A DNA stretch of 64,000 nt from Colwellia sp. 1_MG-2023 (GTDB taxonomy: Bacteria; Pseudomonadota; Gammaproteobacteria; Enterobacterales; Alteromonadaceae), in NCBI RefSeq assembly GCF_030546755.1, contig NZ_JAUOPE010000016.1, forward strand, positions 1-64,000. Direction: 5' to 3'. Every line of letters begins with the position of its first letter. Position 1 is the first letter of the stretch. The notes beneath the pieces were generated by a model. That model made no database searches, was not told the origin of the DNA, and worked only from the letters and a program-made list of their open reading frames with translations. This document shows positions 1 to 9,609 of this stretch, piece after piece. Made by a program: the position numbers and the translations under genes.

Positions 1-73
1 CTCCTCAACCTGGACTTGAACCAGGGACAAACGGATTAACAGTCCGTTGCTCTACCAACTGAGCTATTGAGGA
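1..73 (-). tRNA. tRNA-Asn (GTT), CCA end outside window
   Basis: Read on the minus strand, the sequence folds as a full cloverleaf: acceptor TCCTCAA paired with TTGAGGA, D arm AGCTCAGTTGGTAGAGC, anticodon loop CTGTTAA with anticodon GTT, and T arm GGTTCAAGTCC. The discriminator base is at position 1, so the 3' CCA, if encoded, lies left of the window. The gene body is identical to the second copy 70 bp away, so this is a tandem duplicate. Confidence 0.95.
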
Positions 74-142
74 ATAAACTTTTTAAACTTCTGTTTATTA
101 CGAAGTTAAAGTAACCGTTATAGAACCATTACTTATATAATG

Positions 143-218
143 TGGCTCCTCAACCTGGACTTGAACCAGGGACAAACGGATTAACAGTCCGTTGCTCTAC
201 CAACTGAGCTATTGAGGA
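143..218 (-). tRNA. tRNA-Asn (GTT)
   Basis: Second copy of the same tRNA-Asn gene on the minus strand, 76 nt including an encoded CCA (TGG at 143-145 on the plus strand). The anticodon loop carries GTT. The body is identical to the copy at 1-73, and the two are probably cotranscribed leftwards. Confidence 0.96.
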
Positions 219-799
219 ATAACTGTGCTGAAACATTAATTTGTTTGCAACTCGTTAACGGGGCGGAATATTAATAGCACCTAGCCGAGCTGTCAACACA
301 AAATTTAGAAAAAAATCATTTAATTGTTCGTTTGCTTATTTTACGTTCAAGCTGGTGTTAATAACATCGCTTCTTGTATGTTCCTTATTCAATTAATTGT
401 AATTAAATATTTTTATTTAGTTATCCACTTTTTCTGTGGATAACTATGTTAGTGAAAGTGTAATAAAACGTAATATAGCGTTGTTCAAGCAATCACTCAT
501 AAAAAGATATTTTTTGTTTGATGCTTTGTAGCCCTCTAAAAACATGCGCTATAGGTAAGTAAGTTTATAAAATAAACATTGGTGAGCGTTTTTTGTTCAA
601 GCGAAAATTATTAACAATTTATGTGAATTATTTTGACTTGAATGGCCAATATTTCTATTTGAAATAAAAAATTAACCTTCATTAATCAATAAAAAACTCA
701 ACAGGATACGAAATTAAATATTTCAATAGCGAGTCTAGTAAGTATCTTTTACAATAAGTCTCGCTTTTGTACCGCTACGCTTAAAATAACTTATCGACT
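219..799. other. A+T-rich intergenic region with an inverted pair of DnaA-box-like sequences
   Basis: No gene is visible in these 580 bp. The notable element is a perfect 9-bp inverted repeat at 420-444, GTTATCCAC / GTGGATAAC with a 7-nt spacer. Each arm contains a DnaA-box-like 9-mer: 421-429 matches TTATCCACA at eight of nine positions, and 435-443 read on the minus strand matches all nine. The remainder is A+T-rich and should contain the promoters for the leftward tRNAs' neighbourhood and for the rightward exporter gene, but I could not place them. No LexA box is visible here although uvrB lies downstream. Confidence 0.5.
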
Positions 800-2176
800 A
801 TGACAAATAAAAAAAATAACCATCAAATTGATTTATTAGTAGATCCGGTTGGCCAAACACTCAAACAAATGACCATTCCAATGATCTACGGCATGATTTT
901 ATTAATGACATTTAATTTGGTTGATACTTTTTTTGTTGGCTTACTGGGCACTCAGCCATTAGCGGCGATAAGTTTTACTTTTCCTATTACCTTCACTGTT
1001 ATCAGTCTAACGATTGGCTTAGGCATTGGTACATCGGCTGTGATAGCTAGATCTTTAGGAAAAGGTGATCATAAATTTGCAAAATGTTCGGGTACTTCTG
1101 CGCTTATCTTAGGGGCAATCGTTGTAGGCTTATTGTCGTTTAGTTCTTATCTATATAGCGATGAAATATTTACTTTGCTTGGGGCGAGCGAAGCGTTATT
1201 ACCTATTATTCGAGACTATACTGACTATTGGTTTTTAGGCAGTATATTTCTAATTGGCCCAATGCTGGGAAATTCGATTCTTCGTGCCAGTGGTGATACT
1301 AAAACGCCTAGTATTGTCATGGGGGTTGGCGGAATAATTAATGCGATATTAGATCCTATTTTTATCTTTGGTTTTGGCCCTATAGAAGCCATGGGGATTA
1401 AAGGCGCGGCTATTGCGACACTAGTTTCTTGGTTAGTTGGCACTGCATTTGTGTTATACATTGTTGGTGTTAAAAGACAATTAATTCATACATCATTAAT
1501 TTTTATCAAAACTTTTGCTCAATCAAGTAAAGCGATATTACATATAGGGTTACCAGCAGCAGGAGCAAATATGCTAACGCCCATTGCAGCCGCTGTTTTA
1601 ACCGCTATTGCAGCCACTTATGGTGAGTCAGCTGTAGCAGCGTTTGGCGTAGGTTCACGTATTGAGTCTATCGCTTGTTTAGTTGTTTTAGCGATGTCGA
1701 TGACATTACCCCCGTTTATTAGTCAAAACCTTGGAGCAGGTAACATGCAACGGGTTAAAGAAGGCTACTTAACTTCGGTGAAGTTTGTCTTGATATGGCA
1801 AGTTATTATTTATGCATTATTAGTGTTAATTGCGCCGTGGATAGCAGATGCTTTTTCTAAAGAACAATCTGTTGCTAAAATCATCACATTATTTATTTAT
1901 ATTTTACCGCTTGGTTATGGTTTACAAGGGATTATTATTTTAACCAACTCATCATTTAACGCTTTGCACAAACCTATGACCGCTTTATGGCTGAGTATCG
2001 TTCGGTTATTTGTATGTTATGTGCCTCTCGCTTATTTAGGGAGTGAACTCTATGGTATTACAGGCTTTTTCATTGGTGGGGTTTTAGGAAATATGGTGAT
2101 GGCGCTGATCTCATATCGTTTATTTGCCAAACAGTTTCAATTAACTGAATTGGACGTAAAGGTTTCTACATCATGA
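800..2176 (+). CDS. MATE family multidrug/toxin exporter
   Basis: This 458-residue inner-membrane protein has about twelve hydrophobic segments in two homologous halves. MATE proteins export cationic drugs and toxic metabolites in exchange for Na+ or H+. The N-terminal part ([16 protein letters not shown], then a [10 protein letters not shown] segment near residues 42-51) is typical of the first MatE repeat, and length fits the family at about 450 residues. The gene ends inside the uvrB start: the ATG of uvrB at 2173 overlaps its TGA, so the two are almost certainly translationally coupled. It is distinct from the second MATE gene at 13070-14440. The substrate cannot be read from sequence. 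The ribosome-binding site is weak. Confidence 0.9.
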   Translation: MTNKKNNHQIDLLVDPVGQTLKQMTIPMIYGMILLMTFNLVDTFFVGLLGTQPLAAISFTFPITFTVISLTIGLGIGTSAVIARSLGKGDHKFAKCSGTSALILGAIVVGLLSFSSYLYSDEIFTLLGASEALLPIIRDYTDYWFLGSIFLIGPMLGNSILRASGDTKTPSIVMGVGGIINAILDPIFIFGFGPIEAMGIKGAAIATLVSWLVGTAFVLYIVGVKRQLIHTSLIFIKTFAQSSKAILHIGLPAAGANMLTPIAAAVLTAIAATYGESAVAAFGVGSRIESIACLVVLAMSMTLPPFISQNLGAGNMQRVKEGYLTSVKFVLIWQVIIYALLVLIAPWIADAFSKEQSVAKIITLFIYILPLGYGLQGIIILTNSSFNALHKPMTALWLSIVRLFVCYVPLAYLGSELYGITGFFIGGVLGNMVMALISYRLFAKQFQLTELDVKVSTS

Positions 2177-4179
2177 AAGACATGAAATTAGTTTCTGATT
2201 ATACCCCAAGTGGCGACCAGCCAACTGCCATCAACAAACTTATGGATGGCATAGAGGCCGGCTTAGCACATCAAACGTTATTGGGGGTTACAGGCTCAGG
2301 TAAAACCTTTACTGTGGCGAATGTTATTGAGAAGTTAAACCGACCCACCATGATGTTAGCCCCTAATAAAACATTGGCTGCGCAGCTTTATGGTGAAATG
2401 AAAGAGTTCTTTCCTGATAATGCCGTTGAATATTTTGTCTCTTATTATGATTATTACCAACCAGAAGCCTATGTGCCAACCACTGACACTTTTATTGAAA
2501 AAGATGCGTCTATCAATGAACATATCGAGCAAATGCGTTTATCGGCTACCAAAGCGTTACTTGAACGAAAAGATGTCATCATTATCGCCTCCGTTTCTGC
2601 CATCTATGGTTTAGGTGATCCTGATTCTTATTTAAAGATGATGTTGCATTTAAGACAAGGCGACATTATTAATCAGCGTGATATTCTTCGCCGTTTAGCC
2701 GAATTACAGTACACCCGAAATGATGTTGCTTTTGCTCGCGCTACCTACCGAGTGCGAGGTGATGTTATTGATATATTTCCGGCGGAATCAGACAGGCTTG
2801 CTTTGCGCGTTGAATTATTTGATGAAGAAATTGAACGTATTAGTCAATTTGACCCTTTAACTGGACAGGTAGAACGCTCATTAGCGCGAGTAACCGTTTA
2901 TCCTAAAACGCATTATGCGACCCCCCGCGAGAAAATTTTAGCCGCGGTTGAAAATATTAAAATAGAATTAAAAGACCGTTCGACCCAATTAAAAGAATTA
3001 AATAAGTTAGTGGAAGAACAACGTGTTGTGCAACGTACGCAATTTGATATTGAAATGATGACTGAACTTGGTTATTGCTCAGGCATTGAAAACTATTCTC
3101 GATATTTATCGGGCCGAGCACCCGGCGAAGCGCCACCAACATTATTTGATTATTTACCCGATGATGGTTTACTCATTATTGATGAGTCACATGTCACCGT
3201 TCCGCAAATAGGTGCTATGTATAAAGGTGATAGATCACGTAAAGAAAATTTAGTGGAATATGGTTTCAGATTACCTTCAGCACTAGATAATAGGCCGATG
3301 AAATTTGAAGAGTTTGAATCTCTTGCACCACAAACTATTTATGTATCTGCAACTCCCAGTAATTATGAGTTAGAAAAGTCTGCAGGCGAAATTGCCGAAC
3401 AAGTGGTGAGACCAACAGGCTTATTAGATCCGATTATCGAAGTTCGTCCCGTTGAAACCCAAGTTGATGACTTACTGTCTGAAATTAATAAGCGTGTGGC
3501 GATTGGCGAGCGTGTAATCGCAACTACTTTAACAAAGCGTATGTCGGAAGATTTAGCTGATTATTTAGATGAACATAATGTTAAATCACGTTATTTACAT
3601 TCTGATATCGATACTGTTGAACGAGTTGAAATTATTAGAGATTTTCGTTTAGGGCATTTCGATGTCTTAGTCGGCATTAACTTATTACGTGAAGGTCTTG
3701 ACATGCCTGAAGTTTCATTAGTAGCCATTTTAGATGCAGACAAAGAAGGCTTTTTACGCTCAGAACGTTCTCTTATTCAAACAATAGGGCGTGCTGCTCG
3801 TAATATCAACGGTCGCGCCATTTTATATGCCGACAGGATCACAGGCTCAATGAAAAAGGCGATTGATGAAACAGAAAGACGTCGCTTGAAACAACAGAGC
3901 TACAATGAAGAAAATAATATTACGCCAAAAGGTGTTACTCGTAAAATTAATGATGTGATGGACGTAGGTCATCGACCAGAAGAAGCGCTTGTTCGCAATA
4001 AAAATCGTGCGGCAGAGCCTGATGCTAAATACCAAGTCTTGTCAGTAGCCGAGATAGATAAGAAAGTCACTCAATTAGAAAAAATCATGTTTGATCATGC
4101 TCAAAATCTAGAGTTTGAACAAGCGGCGGCGGTTCGCGATGAAATAAATAAACTACGCCAACAACAATTGTCAGCGTAG
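2173..4179 (+). CDS. uvrB: UvrB, excinuclease ABC subunit B
   Basis: UvrB is the damage-verifying helicase of nucleotide excision repair: it is loaded by UvrA and recruits UvrC for incision. The 668 residues match the usual length. Visible landmarks are the Walker A GVTGSGKT (residues 38-45), the damage-probing beta hairpin [12 protein letters not shown] (91-102), the IIDESH Walker B/DEAD-like box near residue 338, helicase motifs including the QTIGRAARN segment, and a C-terminal UVR domain (about 628-665) that contacts UvrC. The start overlaps the stop of the MATE gene by four bases (ATGA); a second in-frame ATG at 2182 is an alternative start. In E. coli uvrB is under LexA control, but I see no LexA box upstream of this two-gene unit. 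Confidence 0.98.
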   Translation: MKDMKLVSDYTPSGDQPTAINKLMDGIEAGLAHQTLLGVTGSGKTFTVANVIEKLNRPTMMLAPNKTLAAQLYGEMKEFFPDNAVEYFVSYYDYYQPEAYVPTTDTFIEKDASINEHIEQMRLSATKALLERKDVIIIASVSAIYGLGDPDSYLKMMLHLRQGDIINQRDILRRLAELQYTRNDVAFARATYRVRGDVIDIFPAESDRLALRVELFDEEIERISQFDPLTGQVERSLARVTVYPKTHYATPREKILAAVENIKIELKDRSTQLKELNKLVEEQRVVQRTQFDIEMMTELGYCSGIENYSRYLSGRAPGEAPPTLFDYLPDDGLLIIDESHVTVPQIGAMYKGDRSRKENLVEYGFRLPSALDNRPMKFEEFESLAPQTIYVSATPSNYELEKSAGEIAEQVVRPTGLLDPIIEVRPVETQVDDLLSEINKRVAIGERVIATTLTKRMSEDLADYLDEHNVKSRYLHSDIDTVERVEIIRDFRLGHFDVLVGINLLREGLDMPEVSLVAILDADKEGFLRSERSLIQTIGRAARNINGRAILYADRITGSMKKAIDETERRRLKQQSYNEENNITPKGVTRKINDVMDVGHRPEEALVRNKNRAAEPDAKYQVLSVAEIDKKVTQLEKIMFDHAQNLEFEQAAAVRDEINKLRQQQLSA

Positions 4180-4197
4180 TTTTTAGCATTATTTGCG

Positions 4198-4410
4198 TTA
4201 CTTGAGTTCGAAAATTGTATAGTGACCGATTATGTTTGCAATGCCATCACAATTACAATGGGTTAACTGGCTAATATCTTCGATAATTTTATCTTGAACA
4301 TCGACAGGAAAGAGCATTAATTGCTCCAGATACAAATGGGCTTGAAGTTCATTATTTGCGTTCATAAACTCTGCGATACGGTTTGCGTGATTAATCCAAA
4401 TTGCACTCAT
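4198..4410 (-). CDS. Small uncharacterised protein
   Basis: Predicted 70-residue soluble protein starting MSAIWINHANRI. I chose the ATG at 4410 because GAGGAAA lies just before it. An upstream in-frame ATG at 4425 overlaps that site and would add five residues. The protein is mostly helical by composition and has a HCNC cysteine pair near residue 55. I do not recognise a family. It is convergent with uvrB, 18 bp from its stop codon. It is probably real on start-signal grounds but has no assignable function. Confidence 0.6.
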   Translation of the reverse strand: MSAIWINHANRIAEFMNANNELQAHLYLEQLMLFPVDVQDKIIEDISQLTHCNCDGIANIIGHYTIFELK

Positions 4411-4728
4411 AGATATTTTCCTCATAGCAAACTGATCTAATTAACTTTGCGTCAGATCAGTGAATTAAGTTTAGGTGAATAATTGAGTGTTTTTTATACA
4501 AAAATATTCTAAAAATAAAAGTTCAGGTAAGAACTAATCTATAAATTTTTAACTCTCTGTAATATGTGATGTTTATAAACGATTTAAAGGCGTTTTTTTA
4601 GACGTTTTTTATTATTTACTTGGTTTAATTTAAGCGGGATGAAATTGATGAAGCTAGTATTGAATAAAAAAACACAGAAAACTGGTATCAACACCTAAAA
4701 TGTTATGACTATTATAAAAGAGATTTTA
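4411..4728. other. Intergenic region, nothing recognised
   Basis: About 318 bp between two minus-strand genes. It is A+T-rich with no open frame, no strong hairpin with a T run and no RNA motif that I recognise. It must hold the promoter of the small gene on its left. Confidence 0.4.
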
Positions 4729-5169
4729 TCACTTTAAATGCTGATTAGTATTGCTTAATAATTCATCTAAATCTTGTTGTAATTGTGTTAATTCGACTTT
4801 TGTTAAGCCGGTAAGCATAAATAACTTTGCTGGAATAAATTTAGCTTTGTTTTTAATTTCTTTACCGTGAGCGGTTAACTCGATAGCAACAGAGCGCTCA
4901 TCAAGAGTACTTCTGGTACGTTTGATTAAATCTAGTTTTTCCATGCGCTTTAATAATGGGGATAAGGTTCCTGAGTCTAATTCTAATATCGCACCAATAT
5001 CTTTAATTGTTTTGGCTTTTTCATCTTGCCATAAAACCAACATAACTAAATACTGTGGATAGGTTAAGCCAGCCTCTTTTAAGAGCGGTGCATAGAGTTT
5101 AGTAATTGATTTATTTAGTTTATATAATCGAAAACATAGTTGGTTTTCAATATGTAACTGCTCATTCAT
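4729..5169 (-). CDS. MarR family regulator, OhrR-like peroxide sensor
   Basis: A 146-residue winged-helix repressor of the MarR family. The N-terminal segment NQLCFRLYKLNKSITKLY resembles the OhrR subgroup, in which the conserved cysteine (here Cys12) is oxidised by organic hydroperoxides and releases DNA. The recognition helix and wing region (GTLSPLLKRM, then LDERSVAI) is normal for MarR proteins. The start at 5169 is chosen because it aligns with OhrR N termini; longer in-frame versions would run into the peroxidase gene. It follows the peroxidase gene by 13 bp, so the two form an operon, and a double palindrome upstream of that operon (5700-5727) fits an OhrR operator. The ribosome-binding site is weak, consistent with translation following the upstream gene. 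Confidence 0.87.
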   Translation of the reverse strand: MNEQLHIENQLCFRLYKLNKSITKLYAPLLKEAGLTYPQYLVMLVLWQDEKAKTIKDIGAILELDSGTLSPLLKRMEKLDLIKRTRSTLDERSVAIELTAHGKEIKNKAKFIPAKLFMLTGLTKVELTQLQQDLDELLSNTNQHLK

Positions 5170-5182
5170 GGTTAGGGAACAC

Positions 5183-5680
5183 TTATAATAATTTCTCGAT
5201 ATCAGCAACAAGTGCTTCAGGCTTGGTAATAGGCGCAAATCGTTTGATCACATCACCATTTTTATTCACTAAAAACTTAGTGAAATTCCACTTTATCCCT
5301 GTGGTACCTAAGATACCGGGAGCTGTTTGTTTTAAATAATTATATAAAGGATGCGCTTGTTCACCATTCACCTCAATTTTACTGAACAAGTTAAAACTAA
5401 TATTAAAGTTCAAATCGCAGAAATTCTTAATTTCACTATCACTGCCTTTTTCTTGTTGTTTAAATTGATTACATGGAAAAGCTAAAATTGCTAAACCACG
5501 GTCTTTATAATCCGTATATAGTTTTTGTAAACCTTCATATTGTGGAGTAAACCCACAAGCACTTGCCGTATTAACAATTAAAACTACTTTATCTTTAAAG
5601 TGTTCCATTGATACTTCTTCGCCTGAATGGTCTTTGGCAGAAAATTGATAGAAACGTTGATTTTGATGGTTAGTTGTCAT
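5183..5680 (-). CDS. Glutathione peroxidase family thiol peroxidase
   Basis: This 165-residue protein reduces hydroperoxides with glutathione or thioredoxin. The catalytic set is visible: Cys42 in [11 protein letters not shown] (a cysteine rather than selenocysteine), Gln72 in FPCNQF, and Trp131-Asn132 in KWNFTKFLV. Cys70 and Cys88 are extra cysteines that could act as resolving residues. Size and motifs match bacterial BtuE/GpxA-like enzymes. AGGATAACAA gives a good ribosome-binding site before the ATG at 5680. It is the first gene of an operon with the OhrR-like regulator, so expression is probably induced by organic peroxides. No signal peptide is seen, so it is cytoplasmic. Confidence 0.94.
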   Translation of the reverse strand: MTTNHQNQRFYQFSAKDHSGEEVSMEHFKDKVVLIVNTASACGFTPQYEGLQKLYTDYKDRGLAILAFPCNQFKQQEKGSDSEIKNFCDLNFNISFNLFSKIEVNGEQAHPLYNYLKQTAPGILGTTGIKWNFTKFLVNKNGDVIKRFAPITKPEALVADIEKLL

Positions 5681-5699
5681 TTGTTATCCTGAATTGCTC

Positions 5700-5727
5700 A
5701 CAATTATATTGTGCACAATGTAATTGT
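5700..5727. promoter_or_regulatory. Candidate OhrR operator, double ACAAT-N3-ATTGT palindrome
   Basis: Two adjacent copies of ACAAT-N3-ATTGT separated by GC make a 28-bp inverted repeat with a single mismatched pair. It lies 20 bp upstream of the peroxidase start. OhrR operators in other bacteria are similar A+T-rich dyads containing ACAAT/ATTGT half sites. Autoregulation of the peroxidase-regulator operon is inferred from this position. Confidence 0.7.
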
Positions 5728-5823
5728 TTTTCTCTTTTTTTTCAAGATAATATTTATTAGACACTACAGTTATATACTGAATTTACGTAGAATATCAATT
5801 ACGCATTTTATTAGGAGTAAACA

Positions 5824-6711
5824 ATGAAAAAAGTCGCCTTTATTGGTTTAGGTGTAATGGGATACCCAATGGCAGGGCATTTAGCCAAGGCGGGTTTTGA
5901 TGTTTGTGTTTATAACCGTACCAAAGAAAAAGCGCAACAATGGGTTGAAGAGTTTGGCGGTCGTGCGGCTGAAACTCCGAGCATAGCCGCAAAAGGTTGT
6001 GACATAGTTTTTACTTGTGTTGGTAATGATCATGATGTGCGAAGTGTTGTTCTTGGTGAAGATGGCGTTTTGTCAGGTTTATCAACCGATGCCATTTTAG
6101 TGGATCACACCACAGCCTCGGCTGAATTAGCGCGAGAGTTAGAGGGAAAAACACAAGAACAAGGTCTTCATTTTATTGATGCGCCGGTATCTGGTGGCCA
6201 AGCAGGCGCTGAAAACGGTGTTTTAACAGTGATGTGTGGCGGCGAACAAGCTATATTTGAAAAAGTGCAACCGGTTATGGCAGCTTACGCACAGTTTAGT
6301 CAATTAATGGGCGAAGTGGGCTCTGGCCAGTTAGCGAAAATGGTGAATCAAATTTGTTTTGTTAATACCGTTCAAGGCTTGGCAGAAGGGCTAAATTTTG
6401 CCCAAAAAGCAGGTTTAGATACCTCTAAATTATTAGAAACGATTAGCAAAGGGGCAGCAGGATCTTGGCAAATGGATAATCGCGGTAAAACTATGTGTGC
6501 GCGTGAATTTGATTTTGGTTTTGCGGTTGATTGGTTAAGAAAAGATCTCGGAATGGCATTCGAAGAAGCAGAGAAAATTGGTGCAGAATTAACGATTACC
6601 AAACAGCTTGATGGCTACTATGAAGAAGTACAAGCCATGGGCGGAAATCGTTGGGATACATCAAGTTTGATTGCGCGTTTTAAAGCGCCAAATCCAAGTA
6701 ACCACGATTAA
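5824..6711 (+). CDS. NAD(P)-dependent beta-hydroxyacid dehydrogenase
   Basis: A 295-residue oxidoreductase of the 3-hydroxyisobutyrate / tartronate-semialdehyde reductase family. The Rossmann motif GLGVMG is at residues 8-13, the substrate-binding DAPVSGG at 119-125, and the catalytic lysine is Lys172 in AKMVNQ. The C-terminal half is the expected all-helical domain. TAGGAG gives a good ribosome-binding site. It stands alone, between the divergent peroxidase operon and convergent sbcB, with a strong terminator after it. The natural substrate cannot be settled from sequence; MmsB, GarR and GLYR-type succinic-semialdehyde reductases all share these motifs. Confidence 0.92.
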   Translation: MKKVAFIGLGVMGYPMAGHLAKAGFDVCVYNRTKEKAQQWVEEFGGRAAETPSIAAKGCDIVFTCVGNDHDVRSVVLGEDGVLSGLSTDAILVDHTTASAELARELEGKTQEQGLHFIDAPVSGGQAGAENGVLTVMCGGEQAIFEKVQPVMAAYAQFSQLMGEVGSGQLAKMVNQICFVNTVQGLAEGLNFAQKAGLDTSKLLETISKGAAGSWQMDNRGKTMCAREFDFGFAVDWLRKDLGMAFEEAEKIGAELTITKQLDGYYEEVQAMGGNRWDTSSLIARFKAPNPSNHD

Positions 6712-6756
6712 TATTATATTAAGGTTATTCTATGACTTAACTTATGGCCTAACTTT

Positions 6757-6790
6757 TGGCTTGAATTAGGGACTAATTTAAGCCATTTTT
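6757..6790 (+). terminator. Intrinsic terminator of the hydroxyacid dehydrogenase gene
   Basis: A 13-bp stem (6757-6769 with 6773-6785, one mismatch) with a 3-nt loop is followed by five T residues. Confidence 0.85.
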
Positions 6791-8258
6791 AGCCTTGTAT
6801 ATATTGATACAAGGCTTTTAACACCGCCATTTTACTTTGATTGTTTTCATGTTCATGCACTAAGTTTTCAATTTTAATCATAAACTCATCAGCACTTAAT
6901 AAACCTTTACCGCCAAATTGAATTTTATTTTGGCAATATTGTTGCCATTTTTGTTGTTCTTCATTGGTTAATGTTAACGGGTAATTTCTTGCTCTATATC
7001 GAAATAATAATGTTGGTAATCGTTCATCTTGAAAGGTAAACGGGTGGCTAGATAGTTGCTCTGGCGGTAATTGATGCAATATTTCCATTTGCGCTTTATC
7101 AGCATGAGAGAAAAAATTCCCGCCATATAAGGCTTGTTCCGCATCAATGTCTTCATCGGAAAAATCATCCGCGGCAAAAACTTCTGCTAATTTTTCTCTT
7201 ATTTCGAGGTGCTCTTTCAGTAACTTTAAATTGGCTAAACATCTCTCACGCGGGATCGCCAACCGTTCAGCATTTTCAGGCAAAAGCGTTTTAGCTGGTG
7301 CAACAATAGGGCATTTATTAATATGAATCAGTTTTAGCGGAATAGGGCTTTCATCCTCGGCTAATTCATCATGGCGCGTATATAAACGTGATTTAATTTC
7401 TGCAGCAGTTAAATTAAATAATGGCGAAGGATCTTGTGCTAAGTCGACACAAATCACCGCATTTTTATTAACTGGATGATAGGCTACCGGTGAAAACCAA
7501 CTTGTACAGCCATGAACTGAAGATATTTTGCTCGAGGTATGTACCACAGGTGTCATGTTATAAACATCGAGTAACTCAGCTACTTGTTTTTTATTTTTTA
7601 AATTAAAAATAAAATCATATAGTTTTGGTTGTTTTTCTTTGATCAGTTTCGCCATAGCAATAGTCGCGTAAACATCGCTCATCGCATCATGAGCAGACTC
7701 ATGACTGATATCATTGGCTGCGGTAAGTAATTCTAGTCGAAAACTGACGACTTCTTCTCCGTCACGTTCAACGGTTGGCCAATTAATTCCGTCGGGGCGT
7801 AAAGCATAACAAGCTCTTACTAGGTCGATTATATCCCAGCGACTGTTACCATTTTGCCATTCTCGAGCGTAAGGATCATAGAAATTACGATAGAGCAGAT
7901 ATCGCGTTACCTCATCATCAAAACGAATATTATTGTAACCGGCGACACAGGTATTAGGTTGTGAAAATAGCGAATGAATACGATCAGCAAATGCGGCTTC
8001 AGTTAAACCTTCGGCTAACGCTTTTTGTGGGGTAATACCCGTGACTAAACACGCTTCAGGATTCGGGAGGTAATCTTGTGGCGGCTGACAATAAAACATC
8101 TCAGGCTCACCAATGATGTTTAAATCTAAGTCAGTACGAATGCCTGCAAATTGAGAGGGCTTATCTAGCTTAGGAGAGATCCCCCACGTTTCATAATCGT
8201 GCCAAAGAATCGTTGGTTGGTTACTAGTCAATTTGCTGCCTATTTTCTTGCTCATCAA
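6789..8258 (-). CDS. sbcB: Exodeoxyribonuclease I
   Basis: ExoI degrades single-stranded DNA 3' to 5' and acts in mismatch repair and recombination. The 489-residue length is close to the E. coli enzyme. DEDD-family exonuclease motifs are visible: WHDYETWG (Asp21 and Glu23), AGYNNIRFDDEV (motif II) and HDAMSDVYAT (motif III), followed by the SH3-like and C-terminal domains characteristic of ExoI. It is monocistronic on the minus strand. The first two codons are both ATG, so the start could be 3 bp shorter. Confidence 0.97.
   Translation of the reverse strand: MMSKKIGSKLTSNQPTILWHDYETWGISPKLDKPSQFAGIRTDLDLNIIGEPEMFYCQPPQDYLPNPEACLVTGITPQKALAEGLTEAAFADRIHSLFSQPNTCVAGYNNIRFDDEVTRYLLYRNFYDPYAREWQNGNSRWDIIDLVRACYALRPDGINWPTVERDGEEVVSFRLELLTAANDISHESAHDAMSDVYATIAMAKLIKEKQPKLYDFIFNLKNKKQVAELLDVYNMTPVVHTSSKISSVHGCTSWFSPVAYHPVNKNAVICVDLAQDPSPLFNLTAAEIKSRLYTRHDELAEDESPIPLKLIHINKCPIVAPAKTLLPENAERLAIPRERCLANLKLLKEHLEIREKLAEVFAADDFSDEDIDAEQALYGGNFFSHADKAQMEILHQLPPEQLSSHPFTFQDERLPTLLFRYRARNYPLTLTNEEQQKWQQYCQNKIQFGGKGLLSADEFMIKIENLVHEHENNQSKMAVLKALYQYIQG
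6791..6820. terminator. Second hairpin, overlapping the 3' end of sbcB
   Basis: AGCCTTGTAT (6791-6800) pairs with ATACAAGGCT (6807-6816), with a T run on the plus side and an A run (T run on the minus strand) on the other. It can act in both directions. It lies within the last codons of sbcB. Confidence 0.65.
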
Positions 8259-8574
8259 TTGAAAACATTATCAAGGTAAGTTGAAAGCTAAACAACTGTT
8301 TTTTATCAATAGTAAAGGGTAGATGCGCTATTTTTCAGTTAATGGGTATTATTCTAAAGTACACAATCTGATCACAACCTACCATTAAGGTTTATTGAGT
8401 AAACATTGCGGATTATAACTATTTGTAATACGCAGAATCTTAGTATCGGCAACTTAGCGTTAATTCCCTGCGGTTCATCGTAATTTATATAAAATATTCA
8501 ACTTTTTAATTCGATAAACAGTATATTTAACTTTTAGACTTAATAAATCTGTTCAATTAGTTAAAGGATATAGA
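8259..8574. other. Divergent intergenic region, nothing recognised
   Basis: A 316-bp region between divergent sbcB and the efflux operon. It must contain both promoters. I see no clear operator palindrome, and no regulator gene sits beside the efflux pair. Confidence 0.4.
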
Positions 8575-9609
8575 ATGAAGTTGTTTTGGTATTCATTATG
8601 GCTGTTTGTCTTTTTCACCGTAAGCCAAGTTTCTGCGCAATCATCAGGCGAAAAAAGCGCAGCGAATGTTATCACTTTGCCCATTAGTTTTGAAAATAAA
8701 ACCAGCCGTGTAGAAGCCGTTGGAACAGCAGAAGCTATTCGGTCCGTTGTACTTTATCCAGCAGTAGCTGACAAAGTTACTGAGATTAATTTTGTACCCG
8801 GACAATTTGTTAAAGAGCGTGAAGTGTTATTACGTTTAGATTCACGTCGTCAAAAAGTCGCGTTAGAACGTGTCACTATTCAATTGGCTGATGCAGAACG
8901 TACCGTTAAACGTTTAATTGAAAGCCGTCAAAAAGAAGCGATTGCTCAAAGTGCTCTTGATGATGCGATAACTGCTCGTGACTTATTAAAAGTACAATTA
9001 GTTGAAGTAAAAACCGAATTAGAAGATAGAGAGGTAAGAGCGCCATTTTCTGGTGTGGTGGGGTTGACTGATGTTGAACCAGGAGATCGAATTGGGTTAC
9101 AAACGCCTATCACCACTATTGATAACCGTGAAAGATTACTTATTAACTTTGATGCACCAGAAGCCGCGCTACCAATGTTACAAGGTAAATCTACGGTTGA
9201 ATTGGAGCCTTGGCAAGCTCGAGGATCGCGAATTAGTGCACAAATAATAGAAGTAGATTCAAGAATTAACCTTACTAACCGAAGTATTCGAGTCAGAGCG
9301 CTTTTAGATAATAAAAATGATTTATACCGTCCTGGTATGAGTTTTCGAGTGATCATGCAAATGTATGGCGAAGCTTATGCCGTAGTACCTGAAGCAGCCT
9401 TAATGTGGGGTGCCACTAGTGCCTATGTGTGGTTAGCAGTAGAAGGCAAAGCTAAAAAGGTTGATGTTCAAATTCAACAACGTTTAACGGGCCGCTTATT
9501 ATTGTTAGGTGAGTTAAATGCAAACGATCATTTGATTATTGAAGGTGTACAAAGTTTGCGGGAAGGTCAGGCCGTTAATGCAGTCATGTCAAAAGGTGAA
9601 AGTTTATGA
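8575..9609 (+). CDS. RND efflux periplasmic adaptor (membrane fusion protein)
   Basis: A 344-residue HlyD/AcrA-family adaptor. An N-terminal signal sequence (about residues 1-22, ending near VSAQ) exports it to the periplasm, where it links an RND pump to an outer-membrane channel. The order is a split lipoyl domain (VRAPFSGVVGL around residue 155 is the second half), a coiled-coil hairpin (about 85-145, rich in charged residues) and beta-barrel plus membrane-proximal domains. No lipobox is seen, so it is probably soluble or loosely attached. AAAGGATAT is the ribosome-binding site. Its stop overlaps the pump gene start (ATGA), so the two are coupled. No outer-membrane factor is encoded nearby. 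Confidence 0.93.
   Translation: MKLFWYSLWLFVFFTVSQVSAQSSGEKSAANVITLPISFENKTSRVEAVGTAEAIRSVVLYPAVADKVTEINFVPGQFVKEREVLLRLDSRRQKVALERVTIQLADAERTVKRLIESRQKEAIAQSALDDAITARDLLKVQLVEVKTELEDREVRAPFSGVVGLTDVEPGDRIGLQTPITTIDNRERLLINFDAPEAALPMLQGKSTVELEPWQARGSRISAQIIEVDSRINLTNRSIRVRALLDNKNDLYRPGMSFRVIMQMYGEAYAVVPEAALMWGATSAYVWLAVEGKAKKVDVQIQQRLTGRLLLLGELNANDHLIIEGVQSLREGQAVNAVMSKGESL

Noticed and set aside
219-799. LexA box upstream of the exporter-uvrB unit
   Set aside because: Looked for CTGT-N8-ACAG and near matches; none found.
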